This document shows positions 25,862 to 34,425 of a stretch of 64,000 nt of DNA, piece by piece. The DNA is taken from NCBI RefSeq assembly GCF_013087515.1, contig NZ_JABFCN010000014.1:215291-279290 (forward strand). The letters run 5' to 3'. Source of the stretch: Rhizobium sophorae (lineage in GTDB: Bacteria > Pseudomonadota > Alphaproteobacteria > Rhizobiales > Rhizobiaceae). The translations under genes and the position numbers were made by a program. Numbering within the stretch: the first letter of the stretch is position 1; each line of letters starts with the position of its first letter. The notes below the pieces were generated by a model that worked only from the letters and a program-made list of their open reading frames with translations, did no database searches and was not told the origin of the DNA.

Positions 25862-26536
25862 TTACTCCCCGGCCGTTGCAAACACCGCGCTGGCATCGCT
25901 GACAATTTCCACATGAGAATATGCCGCCTGCCCCGCAGCCGCGGTGTCCGCGCGCATGATCGCGGTCACGATCCGGCTGTGCTCCTCATAGGATTTCGCC
26001 AGACGCCCGGGCAGACGGAACTGCGCCCGCCGAAAAGGCGCCAGCCGCGCCCGCGTCTGCGTCACCATCTCGAAGACATGATCGTTATGCGCGCCGCGAT
26101 AAAGTCGGGTATGGAATCGGGTGTTGTAAGCCGAATATTCCTCTTCCGCGCCGGCATGCACGAGCCTTACTGATGCCAGATGCTCCAACTCCAACGCACG
26201 CCGCTCATCCACCGTCATGCGCTCAGCCGAGAGCCTGGCGCAGATTGCTTCAAGCTCCGCCATCGCCTCGAACATCGAATGCAGATAGGCCTCGCTGACA
26301 TTGGTAACGAGGGCACTGCGGTTTGGCTCGCGCGCAATCAATCCCATGGCACCCAGCTCACGCAGAGCCTCTCGTACCGGTGTGCGCGAAACGTCGAAAC
26401 GAACCGCGAGCGACACCTCGTCCAACTTCGCGCCAGGCAGGATTTCACCTGTGACGATCATATCGGCAATCGCCCGCACCATCTGTTCGACGGTGGTTCC
26501 GCTACGGATCACTTCTTTGCGCCTCGTCTGCTTCAC
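25862..26536 (-). CDS. GntR family (FCD/FadR subgroup) regulator
   Basis: A 224-residue regulator. The winged helix is at residues 15-75 with SLAVRFDVSRTPVREALRELGAMGLI, the GntR core. The C-terminal FCD domain (residues 85-215) is all helical with metal-ligand candidates in EYSAYNTRFHTRLYRG and YEEHSRIV, and the histidine of AYSHVEIV. Such proteins usually repress and are released by an organic acid or a nitrogen compound. It is divergent from the biuret/cyanurate operon across a 338-bp AT-rich region with 11-bp inverted repeats, so it likely controls that operon and itself. Confidence 0.9.
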   Translation of the reverse strand: MKQTRRKEVIRSGTTVEQMVRAIADMIVTGEILPGAKLDEVSLAVRFDVSRTPVREALRELGAMGLIAREPNRSALVTNVSEAYLHSMFEAMAELEAICARLSAERMTVDERRALELEHLASVRLVHAGAEEEYSAYNTRFHTRLYRGAHNDHVFEMVTQTRARLAPFRRAQFRLPGRLAKSYEEHSRIVTAIMRADTAAAGQAAYSHVEIVSDASAVFATAGE

Positions 26537-26563
26537 AATACGAATCTGCTCACATCACCACTC

Positions 26564-26574
26564 TGCATACAGAT
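26564..26574 (+). promoter_or_regulatory. Candidate GntR operator, left copy
   Basis: TGCATACAGAT here is the exact reverse complement of ATCTGTATGCA at 26736-26746. It sits 28 bp upstream of the GntR start codon and within a TCTG-CATA-CAGA dyad (26562-26573). Identical 11-bp copies at the two ends of a divergent control region suggest paired binding sites; the protein is inferred. Confidence 0.45.
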
Positions 26575-26735
26575 GACGTTCGGGACTCGATAAGTCAAAT
26601 CGAGGAGCGAAGCTATTGTTAAATTTCCGCTTTCTGATGAGTAAGAGAGCTTGAGAAGGGCGGCGTAGTACTGCCTGACAATGCAGAATGAATAAGAAAT
26701 ACCTGTTGATTACTTTTTACGCAGCAATTCGAATA

Positions 26736-26746
26736 ATCTGTATGCA
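26736..26746 (-). promoter_or_regulatory. Candidate GntR operator, right copy
   Basis: ATCTGTATGCA, inverted relative to the copy at 26564. It overlaps TGCAC (26743-26747), which with GTGCA (26756-26760) forms a dyad, followed by the 15-bp dyad GTGCAAACTTTGCAC (26756-26770). These lie 60-90 bp before the predicted transcript start of the BMP operon and may bind an activator such as NtrC or the GntR protein. Confidence 0.4.
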
Positions 26747-26805
26747 CTTTGCAGCGTGCAAACTTTGCACAAAGAAATAAATCATAAAAACCAATAGATT
26801 GGTTT

Positions 26806-26822
26806 CTGGCATGCACATTGCA
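26806..26822 (+). promoter_or_regulatory. Sigma-54 promoter of the biuret/cyanurate operon
   Basis: CTGGCATGCACATTGCA fits the RpoN consensus with one change (TGGCATG for TGGCACG); GG at 26808 and GC at 26820 are ten bases apart. The transcript would start near 26833, about 42 bp before the first ATG. Together with the sigma-54 promoter at 15765 it puts both operons under probable nitrogen control. Confidence 0.78.
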
Positions 26823-26874
26823 TGCACTTTTCTGTACCGTTCGCAACCGGCCCAGCGCCGCAAGGAGCATTCCG

Positions 26875-28002
26875 ATGACCAAACTCCTTTCCATGAACCG
26901 CCGCAATTTCCTCCAGGCTTCCGCTGCCGGGGCGCTCGCCGGCGCCATGCCCGGCCTGATCGGCTCCTCCGCCGCAGCCCAAACCGCGCTGACCGTCGGC
27001 TTCATCTATGTCGGCCCCAAGGACGACTACGGCTATAACCAGGCGCATGCGGAAGGTGCGGCCGTTATCAAGGCGATGCCTGGTGTGACGTTGGTCGAGG
27101 AAGAGAATGTGCCGGAGACCGTCGATGTCCAGAAGACCATGGAATCCATGATCAACCTGGACGGCGCGACCCTGCTCTTTCCGACCTCCTTCGGCTACTT
27201 CGACCCGCACATGCTGGCCATGGCCGCCAAACATCCGGACATCCAGTTCCGCCACTGCGGCGGTCTCTGGCAGGAAGGCAAGAACCCGGCCAATACGGGC
27301 TCCTATTTCGGCTATATCTTCCAGGGCCAGTATCTGAACGGCATCGCCGCCGGCCATGCGACGAAGAGCAAGAAGATCGGCTTTGTCGCCGCCAAGCCGA
27401 TCCCTCAGGTTCTGCAGAATATCAACGCCTTCCTGCTCGGCGCGCGTACAGTCGATCCTGGTATCACCTGCCAGGTGATCTTCACCGGCGAATGGTCGCT
27501 CGCCGTCAAGGAGGCCGAAGCCACCAATGCGCTGGTCGATCAGGGCGCCGACGTCATCACCTGCCACGTCGACAGCCCCAAAGTGGTCGTCGAGACGGCT
27601 GCCGGCCGCGGCGCCTTCGTCTGCGGCTATCACGCCAACCAGAGCCCGCTTGCTCCTGAAAAGTATCTCACCGGTGCCGAATGGGCCTGGGGCAACGTCT
27701 ATAGCGATTTCGTCAAGAAGGCGCAGGCCGGCGAAAAGCTCGGCAACTTCGTGCGTGGCGGCCTGAAGGACGGCTTCGTGAAGATGAGCGCGCTCGGCTC
27801 CGCCGTCTCCGCGGAGGGCCGCAAGGCCTTCGAAACCACGCAGGCGGAGATGATGAAGGGCGGCTTCTCGGTCTTCAAGGGTCCGTTGAAGGACAATAAG
27901 GGCGACACGGTCGTGGCTGCCGACAAGAGCTACGCCGAAGACGCGATCGAGCTCGAAAGCATGAATTATCTGGTCGAGGGCGTGGTCGGGTCCACAGCGT
28001 AA
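26875..28002 (+). CDS. BMP-family ABC importer binding protein
   Basis: A 375-residue periplasmic binding protein of the BMP (basic membrane lipoprotein / nucleoside-binding) family. The start MTKLLSMNRRNFLQASAAGA is a twin-arginine signal (RRNFL), followed by LIGSSAAAQTAL as the cleavage region. The mature protein reads TVGFIYVGPKDDYGYNQAHAEGA, typical of the family, and ends NYLVEGVVGS. AAGGAG precedes the ATG at 26875. It is the first gene behind a sigma-54 promoter. BMP proteins bind purines and related ring compounds, so cyanuric acid or a ureido compound is a sensible ligand in this setting (inference). Confidence 0.88.
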   Translation: MTKLLSMNRRNFLQASAAGALAGAMPGLIGSSAAAQTALTVGFIYVGPKDDYGYNQAHAEGAAVIKAMPGVTLVEEENVPETVDVQKTMESMINLDGATLLFPTSFGYFDPHMLAMAAKHPDIQFRHCGGLWQEGKNPANTGSYFGYIFQGQYLNGIAAGHATKSKKIGFVAAKPIPQVLQNINAFLLGARTVDPGITCQVIFTGEWSLAVKEAEATNALVDQGADVITCHVDSPKVVVETAAGRGAFVCGYHANQSPLAPEKYLTGAEWAWGNVYSDFVKKAQAGEKLGNFVRGGLKDGFVKMSALGSAVSAEGRKAFETTQAEMMKGGFSVFKGPLKDNKGDTVVAADKSYAEDAIELESMNYLVEGVVGSTA

Positions 28003-28022
28003 ACCACAAAGGGAGAAGCGCC

Positions 28023-29150
28023 ATGACCATCGAGGCCAATGATCCCGCACTAGCCATCGTGGAAAAACCGGCTTCGCTGCGCCCCGTCCTTGAATGGATC
28101 GCGCGGCGAGCCGAGCCTGTTGTCATCGGCCTCGCGGCCATCCTGATCGGTCTTGCGCTCTTCTCCCTCTTCATCCTGGCGGTCGGCAAGTCGCCGACCA
28201 CCCTCTTCCAACTGATGTATACCGGCGGCTTCGGCAGCTGGTTTTCGGTGCAGAACAGCTTAAGTCGTGCCGCACCCCTTCTCCTGACGGCACTCTGCGT
28301 CGCCCTGCCCGCCCGTCTCGGCCTCGTCATCATCGGCGGGGAAGGAGCGGTCGTGCTGGGCGGCGTTGCTGCCGCAGCCATGGCTTTGCCGCTCGCCGGC
28401 ACCGCGCCTGTTTTCCTCACCCTCATTCTGATGGCAATCGCTGCCATGGTGGTCGGCGGCATCTGGATCGGCCTTGCCGGTTTCCTGCGCCACTACCGCG
28501 GCGTCAACGAAACCATCTCCTCACTGCTGCTCTCCTATATCGCCATCGCCCTGATGAACCAGTTCGTCGAAGGGCTGCTCCGCGATCCTGCAAGCCTCAA
28601 CAAGCCGTCGACCAGGCCGCTGCCGGCGGACTACATGCTCGGCAATATTCCCGGCATGGACGTGCATTGGGGCCTGGTCATCGGCATCCTCGCCTGCATG
28701 GTCTCCTGGATCGTGATCGAAGCGACGAGCTACGGTTTTGCCGCCCGCATCGCCGGCGGCAACGTGCGCGCCGCCCAGATCCAGGGACTGCCGGTCGGCA
28801 AGCTGATCGCCGGATTTACCGCGCTTGCCGGCAGCTTTGCTGGTCTGGCGGGCATGATCGAAGTGGCGGCAGTGCAGGGAAGTGCCAACGCCTCGCTTGC
28901 CGCGGGCTATGGTTATACCGGCATCCTCGTCGCCTTCCTCGCCAGGCACAATCCGCTGGCGATCATTCCGGTCGCGATCCTGCTCGGCGGCATTGACGCC
29001 TCGGGCGGCCTCATCCAGCGGCGCATGGGCCTGCCGGATGCGACGGTTCTGGTGCTGCAGGGGACGCTCTTCATCGTCATTCTCTTCTGCGAAACTTTCT
29101 ACGGCCGCTTCAAGATCTTCAATCCCGACCTCTGGAAAAGGAGCCTCTGA
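28023..29150 (+). CDS. BMP-type ABC importer permease 1
   Basis: A 375-residue permease of the branched-chain/RbsC superfamily, as used by nucleoside importers. About ten helices are visible, with family segments RLGLVIIGGEGAVVLGGVAAA near residue 100 (split: RLGLVIIGGEG, VVLGGVAAAAM), the loop YRGVNETISSLLLSYIAI and ARIAGGNVRAAQIQGLPVGK near residue 240. It overlaps permease 2 by one base (TGATG). It forms the channel with the following gene. Confidence 0.9.
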   Translation: MTIEANDPALAIVEKPASLRPVLEWIARRAEPVVIGLAAILIGLALFSLFILAVGKSPTTLFQLMYTGGFGSWFSVQNSLSRAAPLLLTALCVALPARLGLVIIGGEGAVVLGGVAAAAMALPLAGTAPVFLTLILMAIAAMVVGGIWIGLAGFLRHYRGVNETISSLLLSYIAIALMNQFVEGLLRDPASLNKPSTRPLPADYMLGNIPGMDVHWGLVIGILACMVSWIVIEATSYGFAARIAGGNVRAAQIQGLPVGKLIAGFTALAGSFAGLAGMIEVAAVQGSANASLAAGYGYTGILVAFLARHNPLAIIPVAILLGGIDASGGLIQRRMGLPDATVLVLQGTLFIVILFCETFYGRFKIFNPDLWKRSL

Positions 29151-30076
29151 TGGAAGAGACAGGCATCGGCATCTGGGGCGTGCCGCTGGCGATCTTCGCG
29201 GGCGCCATCCGCGTTTCCACCCCATTCATCTTCGTCAGCCTCGGCGAGACCATCACCGAACGCTCCGGCCGCATCAATCTCGGGCTCGAAGGCACGCTCG
29301 TCTTCGGCGCCATGACAGCCTATGCGGTGGCCGTCATGACCGGCTCGCCGACCCTCGGTGTGCTGGCTGCCATGATGGCGGGCGCGATCTTCGGCCTCAT
29401 CCACGGCTGGATCTGCAAGTTCCCCAAGGTCAACGACATCGCCATCGGCATCGCCATGATGCAGTTCGGTCTCGGCATGGCGTTCTTCCTCGGCAAATCC
29501 TTCATCCAGCCGGTTGCCCCGAAACTACCCTCGATCCCGCTCGGCGGCTGGTCGAGCACTCCGCAGGTCCAGGCGGCGCTCAATATCAACGTGCTGTTCT
29601 TCATCGGCGCGGCACTTGCCCTCTTCCTGTTCTGGGCCTTCAAGAACACCCGCATCGGCCTGATCCTGCGCGTCGTCGGCGATAGCACCGACGCGGCCCG
29701 GGCCATGGGCATCCACCCGGATCGGGTTCGCTTGCTGGCAACGGCAGTGGGCGGTTCGCTGGCGGCAATCGGCGGCGCCTATCTCTCGCTCTATTATCCG
29801 GGCTCATGGAACGAAGGCATCTCGTCGGGCCAGGGCCTGATGGCCGTGGCTCTCGTCATCTTCGCTCGCTGGAATCCGATTGGCTGCTTTCTCGCTGCCC
29901 TGCTTTTCGGCGGCGCCGGCGCGCTCGGCCCGGCGCTGCAATCGGTCGGCGTCACACAAGGCTACTACCTTTTTTACGCCGCGCCTTACGTGCTCACCCT
30001 CATCATCCTGATCGCCACGTCCTCGCCCACCCGTTCGCTCGCGGGTGCGCCGGGTGCGCTGTCGCTCACGAAATAA
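29150..30076 (+). CDS. BMP-type ABC importer permease 2
   Basis: A 308-residue permease partner. The N-terminal half has VSLGETITERSGRINLGLEGT, a signature of nucleoside/BMP permeases, and the middle IGLILRVVGDSTDAARAMGI with VRLLATAVGGSLAAIGGAYLS. Eight to ten helices; the last residues are hydrophilic. The ATG at 29150 shares its A with the previous stop. With permease 1 and the ATPase at 32875 it completes the importer; the ATPase gene is displaced downstream by three enzyme genes. Confidence 0.9.
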   Translation: MEETGIGIWGVPLAIFAGAIRVSTPFIFVSLGETITERSGRINLGLEGTLVFGAMTAYAVAVMTGSPTLGVLAAMMAGAIFGLIHGWICKFPKVNDIAIGIAMMQFGLGMAFFLGKSFIQPVAPKLPSIPLGGWSSTPQVQAALNINVLFFIGAALALFLFWAFKNTRIGLILRVVGDSTDAARAMGIHPDRVRLLATAVGGSLAAIGGAYLSLYYPGSWNEGISSGQGLMAVALVIFARWNPIGCFLAALLFGGAGALGPALQSVGVTQGYYLFYAAPYVLTLIILIATSSPTRSLAGAPGALSLTK

Positions 30077-30088
30077 CGGAACATTCCG

Positions 30089-31105
30089 ATGAACGGACTT
30101 GGCGGTCTCAACAAATCCGAACACGGCGTCGGTATCGGCCTCGTTCAGCTCCAGCTGCCGGTGACCGTCACCAAAGCGGACTTGGCAAAACAGACGCAGG
30201 TGATCGTCGATCTGGTGGCCAAAGCACGGCGCAATCAGCCGGGCATGGACCTCGTCGTCTTTCCCGAATACGCGCTGCATGGCCTTTCCATGGACATCAA
30301 TCCGGAGATCATGTGCACGCTCGACGGGCCGGAGGTCGCGGCCTTCAGGCAAGCTTGCAGCGACAACCGGATCTGGGGCTGCTTCTCGATCATGGAGCTC
30401 AATCCCGGTGGCATGCCTTATAATTCCGGCATCGTCATCGACGACCAGGGCGAGTTAAAGCTCTATCACCGCAAGATGCATCCCTGGATCCCCGTCGAGC
30501 CCTGGGAGCCCGGCGATCTTGGCATCCCCTTTATCGAAGGCCCCCGAGGCGCCAAGCTCGCGCTGATCATCTGCCATGACGGCATGTTCCCGGAGATGGC
30601 GCGCGAATGTGCCTATAAGGGCGCCGAAATCATGATCCGCACCGCCGGCTACACGGCGCCGATCCGCGATGCCTGGCGCTTCACCAACCAGGCCAATGCC
30701 TTCTGCAACCTGATGATCACCGCCAATGTCTGCATGTGCGGCTCGGACGGCACGTTCGATTCCATGGGTGAAGGCATGATCTGCAATTTCGACGGCGCGA
30801 TCATCGCCCACGGCACCTCCGGCCGGCCTAACGAGATCATCACCGCCGAGGTGCGTCCTGACCTGGTGCGGGAGGCCCGGCTCGGCTGGGGCGTGGAGAA
30901 CAACATCTACCAGTTCGGCCATCGCGGCTATGTCGCCGTCGCCGGCGGCGCCCAGGATGCGCCCTACACCTACATGCACGACCTTATCGCCGGCAAATAC
31001 CGCCTGCCATGGGAAGACGAGATAAAGGTCAAGGACGGCACGTCCTGCGGATTTGACAAGCCGATGCGCCGTTACGGCGAACCCCTCAAACCTGCCGCGG
31101 AATAG
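30089..31105 (+). CDS. amiF: Formamidase (nitrilase superfamily)
   Basis: A 338-residue C-N hydrolase that resembles AmiF, the enzyme splitting formamide into formate and ammonia. The Glu-Lys-Cys triad is visible: Glu in [10 protein letters not shown], Lys in [10 protein letters not shown] and Cys in [11 protein letters not shown]. The length, the start [11 protein letters not shown] and the motif [10 protein letters not shown] are typical of AmiF and AmiE rather than of general nitrilases. It lies between the importer permeases and biuH. Its role in the pathway could be removal of formamide-like or short amide products. True substrate untested; acetamidase-like activity is the main alternative. 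Confidence 0.85.
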   Translation: MNGLGGLNKSEHGVGIGLVQLQLPVTVTKADLAKQTQVIVDLVAKARRNQPGMDLVVFPEYALHGLSMDINPEIMCTLDGPEVAAFRQACSDNRIWGCFSIMELNPGGMPYNSGIVIDDQGELKLYHRKMHPWIPVEPWEPGDLGIPFIEGPRGAKLALIICHDGMFPEMARECAYKGAEIMIRTAGYTAPIRDAWRFTNQANAFCNLMITANVCMCGSDGTFDSMGEGMICNFDGAIIAHGTSGRPNEIITAEVRPDLVREARLGWGVENNIYQFGHRGYVAVAGGAQDAPYTYMHDLIAGKYRLPWEDEIKVKDGTSCGFDKPMRRYGEPLKPAAE

Positions 31106-31116
31106 GAGAGAGAATG

Positions 31117-31818
31117 ATGGACGCGATGGTCGAAACCAAAGGGCATTTTATCGACGCCGATCCGTATCCGTGGCCCTATAACGGCGCTCTGAGGCCTGAC
31201 AATACCGCCCTCATCATCATCGACATGCAGACGGATTTCTGCGGCAAGGGCGGCTATGTCGACCATATGGGCTACGACCTGTCGCTGGTGCAGGCGCCGA
31301 TCGAACCCATCAAACGCGTGCTTGCCGCCATGCGGGCCAAGGGCTATCACATTATCCACACCCGCGAGGGCCACCGCCCGGACCTCGCTGATCTGCCAGC
31401 CAACAAACGCTGGCGCTCGCAGCGGATCGGCGCCGGCATCGGTGATCCCGGCCCCTGCGGCCGAATCCTGACGCGTGGCGAACCCGGCTGGGACATCATC
31501 CCCGAACTCTACCCGATCGAAGGCGAGACGATCATCGACAAGCCCGGCAAGGGTTCGTTCTGCGCCACCGACCTCGAACTCATCCTCAGCCAGAAGCGCA
31601 TCGAGAACATTATCCTCACGGGGATCACCACCGATGTCTGCGTTTCGACGACGATGCGCGAGGCAAACGACCGCGGCTACGAATGCCTGCTTCTGGAGGA
31701 CTGCTGCGGTGCGACCGACTACGGAAACCACCTCGCCGCGATCAAGATGGTGAAGATGCAGGGCGGCGTCTTCGGCTCGGTCTCCAATTCCGCGGCTCTA
31801 GTCGAGGCGCTGCCCTGA
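31117..31818 (+). CDS. biuH: Biuret hydrolase (isochorismatase-like cysteine hydrolase)
   Basis: A 233-residue cysteine hydrolase that appears nearly identical, from memory, to BiuH of R. leguminosarum bv. viciae 3841. Counting from the ATG at 31117 gives the catalytic residues Asp36 (IIIDMQTDF), Lys142 ([10 protein letters not shown]) and Cys175 ([10 protein letters not shown]), the triad reported for BiuH. It converts biuret to allophanate and ammonia. AGGAG lies eight bases before this ATG; an ATG one codon earlier is possible. The gene overlaps atzD by one base (TGATG). The product allophanate would need AtzF, encoded at 23786. Confidence 0.92.
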   Translation: MDAMVETKGHFIDADPYPWPYNGALRPDNTALIIIDMQTDFCGKGGYVDHMGYDLSLVQAPIEPIKRVLAAMRAKGYHIIHTREGHRPDLADLPANKRWRSQRIGAGIGDPGPCGRILTRGEPGWDIIPELYPIEGETIIDKPGKGSFCATDLELILSQKRIENIILTGITTDVCVSTTMREANDRGYECLLLEDCCGATDYGNHLAAIKMVKMQGGVFGSVSNSAALVEALP

Positions 31819-32873
31819 TGCCGTCATTGCGTGCCCATGTCTTTCGCGTGCCAGCCGACGGCCCCGATGACGTTGCCGGCGTCGAGGCGCTCTTTGCCAG
31901 CGGCCTTCAGGCGAACGACGTCGTCGCCGTTCTCGGCAAGACGGAAGGCAACGGCTGCGTCAATGATTTTACCCGCGGTTATGCCACCCGCAGCTTCGAG
32001 ACATTGTTCAGTAGATATGGCGTCGACGGCGTCTCGATCATCATGTCCGGCGGCACCGAGGGGGCGCTCTCGCCGCATTGGACGGTATTTGCGCGTGAAA
32101 CCGTAGAAACCCCGGGCGAACGGGCGCTGGCCATTGGTGTGTCGCGTACCGCCGCGCTGCCCCCCGAACATCTGGGGCGCCGGGAACAGATCCTGCTCGT
32201 TGCCGAAGGCGTGAAGTCCGCGATGAGGGATGCCGGCATCGATGATCCCGCCGATGTCCATTTCGTGCAGATCAAGTGTCCGCTGCTCACCTCGCGCCGG
32301 ATTGCCGAGGCCGAGGCAGCAGGCAGGACGGTCGCAACCCACGACACGCTGAAATCCATGGGCCTCTCGCGCGGCGCTTCGGCTCTCGGCGTCGCCGTGG
32401 CACTCGGCGAGATAGATGCGACATCGATCGGCGATGCCGACATCTGCACACGTTTCGATCTCTTTTCTCGCTGCGCCTCAACCTCGTCCGGGGTCGAACT
32501 CACCGATCACGAAATCATCGTCCTCGGCATGAGCGCAAAATGGTCCGGTCCGCTGTCGATCGACCACGCGGTCATGCGGGATGCGATCGACGCGCATTCC
32601 GTCAGGAAAGCCCGCGAACGCCTGCCGGAAAACAGCCGGCTGGCGGCGGTTCTCGCCAAGGCCGAGCCGGACCCGTCCGGCAGGATCGACGGCAGGCGCC
32701 ACACGATGCTCGATGACTCGGATATTGCAGGCACCCGCCATGCCCGTGCCTTCGTCGGCGGCGTTCTCGCCGGCATCTTCGGCATTACCGATCTCTATGT
32801 GTCCGGCGGCGCCGAACACCAGGGTCCGCCCGGCGGCGGTCCCGTCGCCATCATCGTCGAAAAGGAGCAATGA
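31818..32873 (+). CDS. atzD: Cyanuric acid hydrolase (AtzD/barbiturase family)
   Basis: A 351-residue ring-opening amidohydrolase with the threefold repeat of the family. The three Ser-Lys active-site elements can be seen: KTEGNG with IIMSGGTEGALSPH (repeat 1), VQIKCPLL with CASTSSGVELTDHE (repeat 2), and the third with DLYVSGGAEHQGPPGGG (repeat 3). AtzD opens cyanuric acid to carboxybiuret, which loses carbon dioxide to give biuret for BiuH. The ATG overlaps the biuH stop. The next gene starts at a GTG two bases after its stop. Barbiturase activity is an alternative; the clustering with biuH favours AtzD. Confidence 0.9.
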   Translation: MPSLRAHVFRVPADGPDDVAGVEALFASGLQANDVVAVLGKTEGNGCVNDFTRGYATRSFETLFSRYGVDGVSIIMSGGTEGALSPHWTVFARETVETPGERALAIGVSRTAALPPEHLGRREQILLVAEGVKSAMRDAGIDDPADVHFVQIKCPLLTSRRIAEAEAAGRTVATHDTLKSMGLSRGASALGVAVALGEIDATSIGDADICTRFDLFSRCASTSSGVELTDHEIIVLGMSAKWSGPLSIDHAVMRDAIDAHSVRKARERLPENSRLAAVLAKAEPDPSGRIDGRRHTMLDDSDIAGTRHARAFVGGVLAGIFGITDLYVSGGAEHQGPPGGGPVAIIVEKEQ

Positions 32874-32874
32874 A

Positions 32875-34425
32875 GTGAGCACAGTCCGCGACACGCCCCT
32901 TCCGCAAGCCGGCAAGGCCGCCGGCATCGAGACGCTCGGCATGACCATGCGCTTCGGCTCGTTCACCGCGCTCGACAACGTTTCGATCGCCGTTCCGGCC
33001 GGCTCTTTTCACGCGCTTCTCGGCGAAAACGGCGCCGGCAAGTCGACGCTCGTCAAATGCATCATGGGCTTCTATCACGCTACGTTAGGCTCGTTGTCGG
33101 TCGACGGCCGCGAGGTGGCGGTCGCCTCACCCAAGGATGCCGCGGCCTATGGGCTCGGCATGGTCTACCAGCATTTCACACTGGTTCCCTCTCTGACCGG
33201 CGCGGAAAACCTGGTCATCAGCCGTACCGAAGTACCCGCGGTGATCAACTGGGCCAGGGAACGCAAGGATCTGGCGGGTTTCATGGAGCGCATGCCGTTC
33301 AAGATCCCGCTCGACAGGCCGGTGAGCGAGCTTGCGGCTGGCGAAAAACAGAAGCTCGAAATCGTCAAGCAACTCTATCTCGGCCGCTCCTTCCTCGTGC
33401 TCGACGAGCCGACTTCGGTGCTGACGCCGGCCGAAGCCGATGAGATGCTCGGCATCGTCCGCGGCATGACCGAGCGCGGCGAGCTCACCGTGCTGATGAT
33501 TTCCCACAAGTTCCACGAGGTGACGAAGTTCGCGGATGCCGTCTCGATCCTGCGGCGGGGCAAGCTGGTCGGCACCGGCAAGGTCGCAGAGCTCTCCACC
33601 GCCGAGATGGCGGCGATGATGATTGGCGACGTCAAGCTCGCCGAGCTCGACAGCCGTCTGCCGGTGGCGGAAGCGGCCAAATCCGTGCTCACTGTAACCC
33701 AGTTGAAAGCTCCGGATCGCTCCGGCCTGAAGACGATCGAGATCGACGCGCTGACGGTCCGCTCCGGCGAGATTGTAGGCATCGCCGGCATATCCGGCAA
33801 CGGCCAGAAGGAACTGACGGAAATTCTGGCCGGCCAGCGCCCGACCGATAGTGGCGAGGTCATGGTCAATGGTGAGACTTACGGCGCCACCCGTGAGGAG
33901 ACCCGCAAGAACAGGGTGCGTTTCATCCCCGAAGAGCCGTTGCAGAATGCCTGTGCACCCAAGATGACCGTGAGCGAGAACCTTGCGTTCCGCACCTTCG
34001 ACTTGAAGCTGGACGGCAAGGACGCGATCTGGCTGAACAAGGGCAGCATGAAGAAGCGTGCGTCAGCACTGATCTCCGATTTCAAGGTCAAGACGGCCTC
34101 TTCCTCCTCGCCGATCGCAGCGCTTTCGGGCGGCAATGTGCAGCGGGCGGTGCTCGCCCGCGAACTGACGGGTGAGGTCGATCTGCTGATCGTCTCGAAC
34201 CCTTGTTTCGGCCTCGATTTCTCGGCCGTTGCCGAAATCCGCGCCCGCATCATGAAGGCCCGCAATTTGGGCGCCGCCGTGCTGCTGCTTTCCGAAGACC
34301 TCGATGAACTGCTCGAGATGTCCGACCGCATCATGGTCATTTCGGAAGGCAGGCTGGTTTACGAGACACCGGCGCGTTCGGCCGATATCGGCGTGATCGG
34401 CGCCCACATGGCGGGACATCACTGA
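32875..34425 (+). CDS. BMP-type ABC importer ATPase (two domains)
   Basis: A 516-residue ATPase with two nucleotide-binding domains, as in nucleoside and RbsA-type importers. Domain one has Walker A GENGAGKST (about residue 53), a degenerate signature LAAGEKQKLEIVKQL and Walker B FLVLDEPTSVLT. Domain two (from about 265) has the modified Walker A GISGNGQKE, signature LSGGNVQRAVLAREL and a Walker B region LLIVSNPCFGLD. The GTG start at 32875 has AAGGAG at seven bases. It completes the importer of this operon. Confidence 0.9.
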   Translation: MSTVRDTPLPQAGKAAGIETLGMTMRFGSFTALDNVSIAVPAGSFHALLGENGAGKSTLVKCIMGFYHATLGSLSVDGREVAVASPKDAAAYGLGMVYQHFTLVPSLTGAENLVISRTEVPAVINWARERKDLAGFMERMPFKIPLDRPVSELAAGEKQKLEIVKQLYLGRSFLVLDEPTSVLTPAEADEMLGIVRGMTERGELTVLMISHKFHEVTKFADAVSILRRGKLVGTGKVAELSTAEMAAMMIGDVKLAELDSRLPVAEAAKSVLTVTQLKAPDRSGLKTIEIDALTVRSGEIVGIAGISGNGQKELTEILAGQRPTDSGEVMVNGETYGATREETRKNRVRFIPEEPLQNACAPKMTVSENLAFRTFDLKLDGKDAIWLNKGSMKKRASALISDFKVKTASSSSPIAALSGGNVQRAVLARELTGEVDLLIVSNPCFGLDFSAVAEIRARIMKARNLGAAVLLLSEDLDELLEMSDRIMVISEGRLVYETPARSADIGVIGAHMAGHH

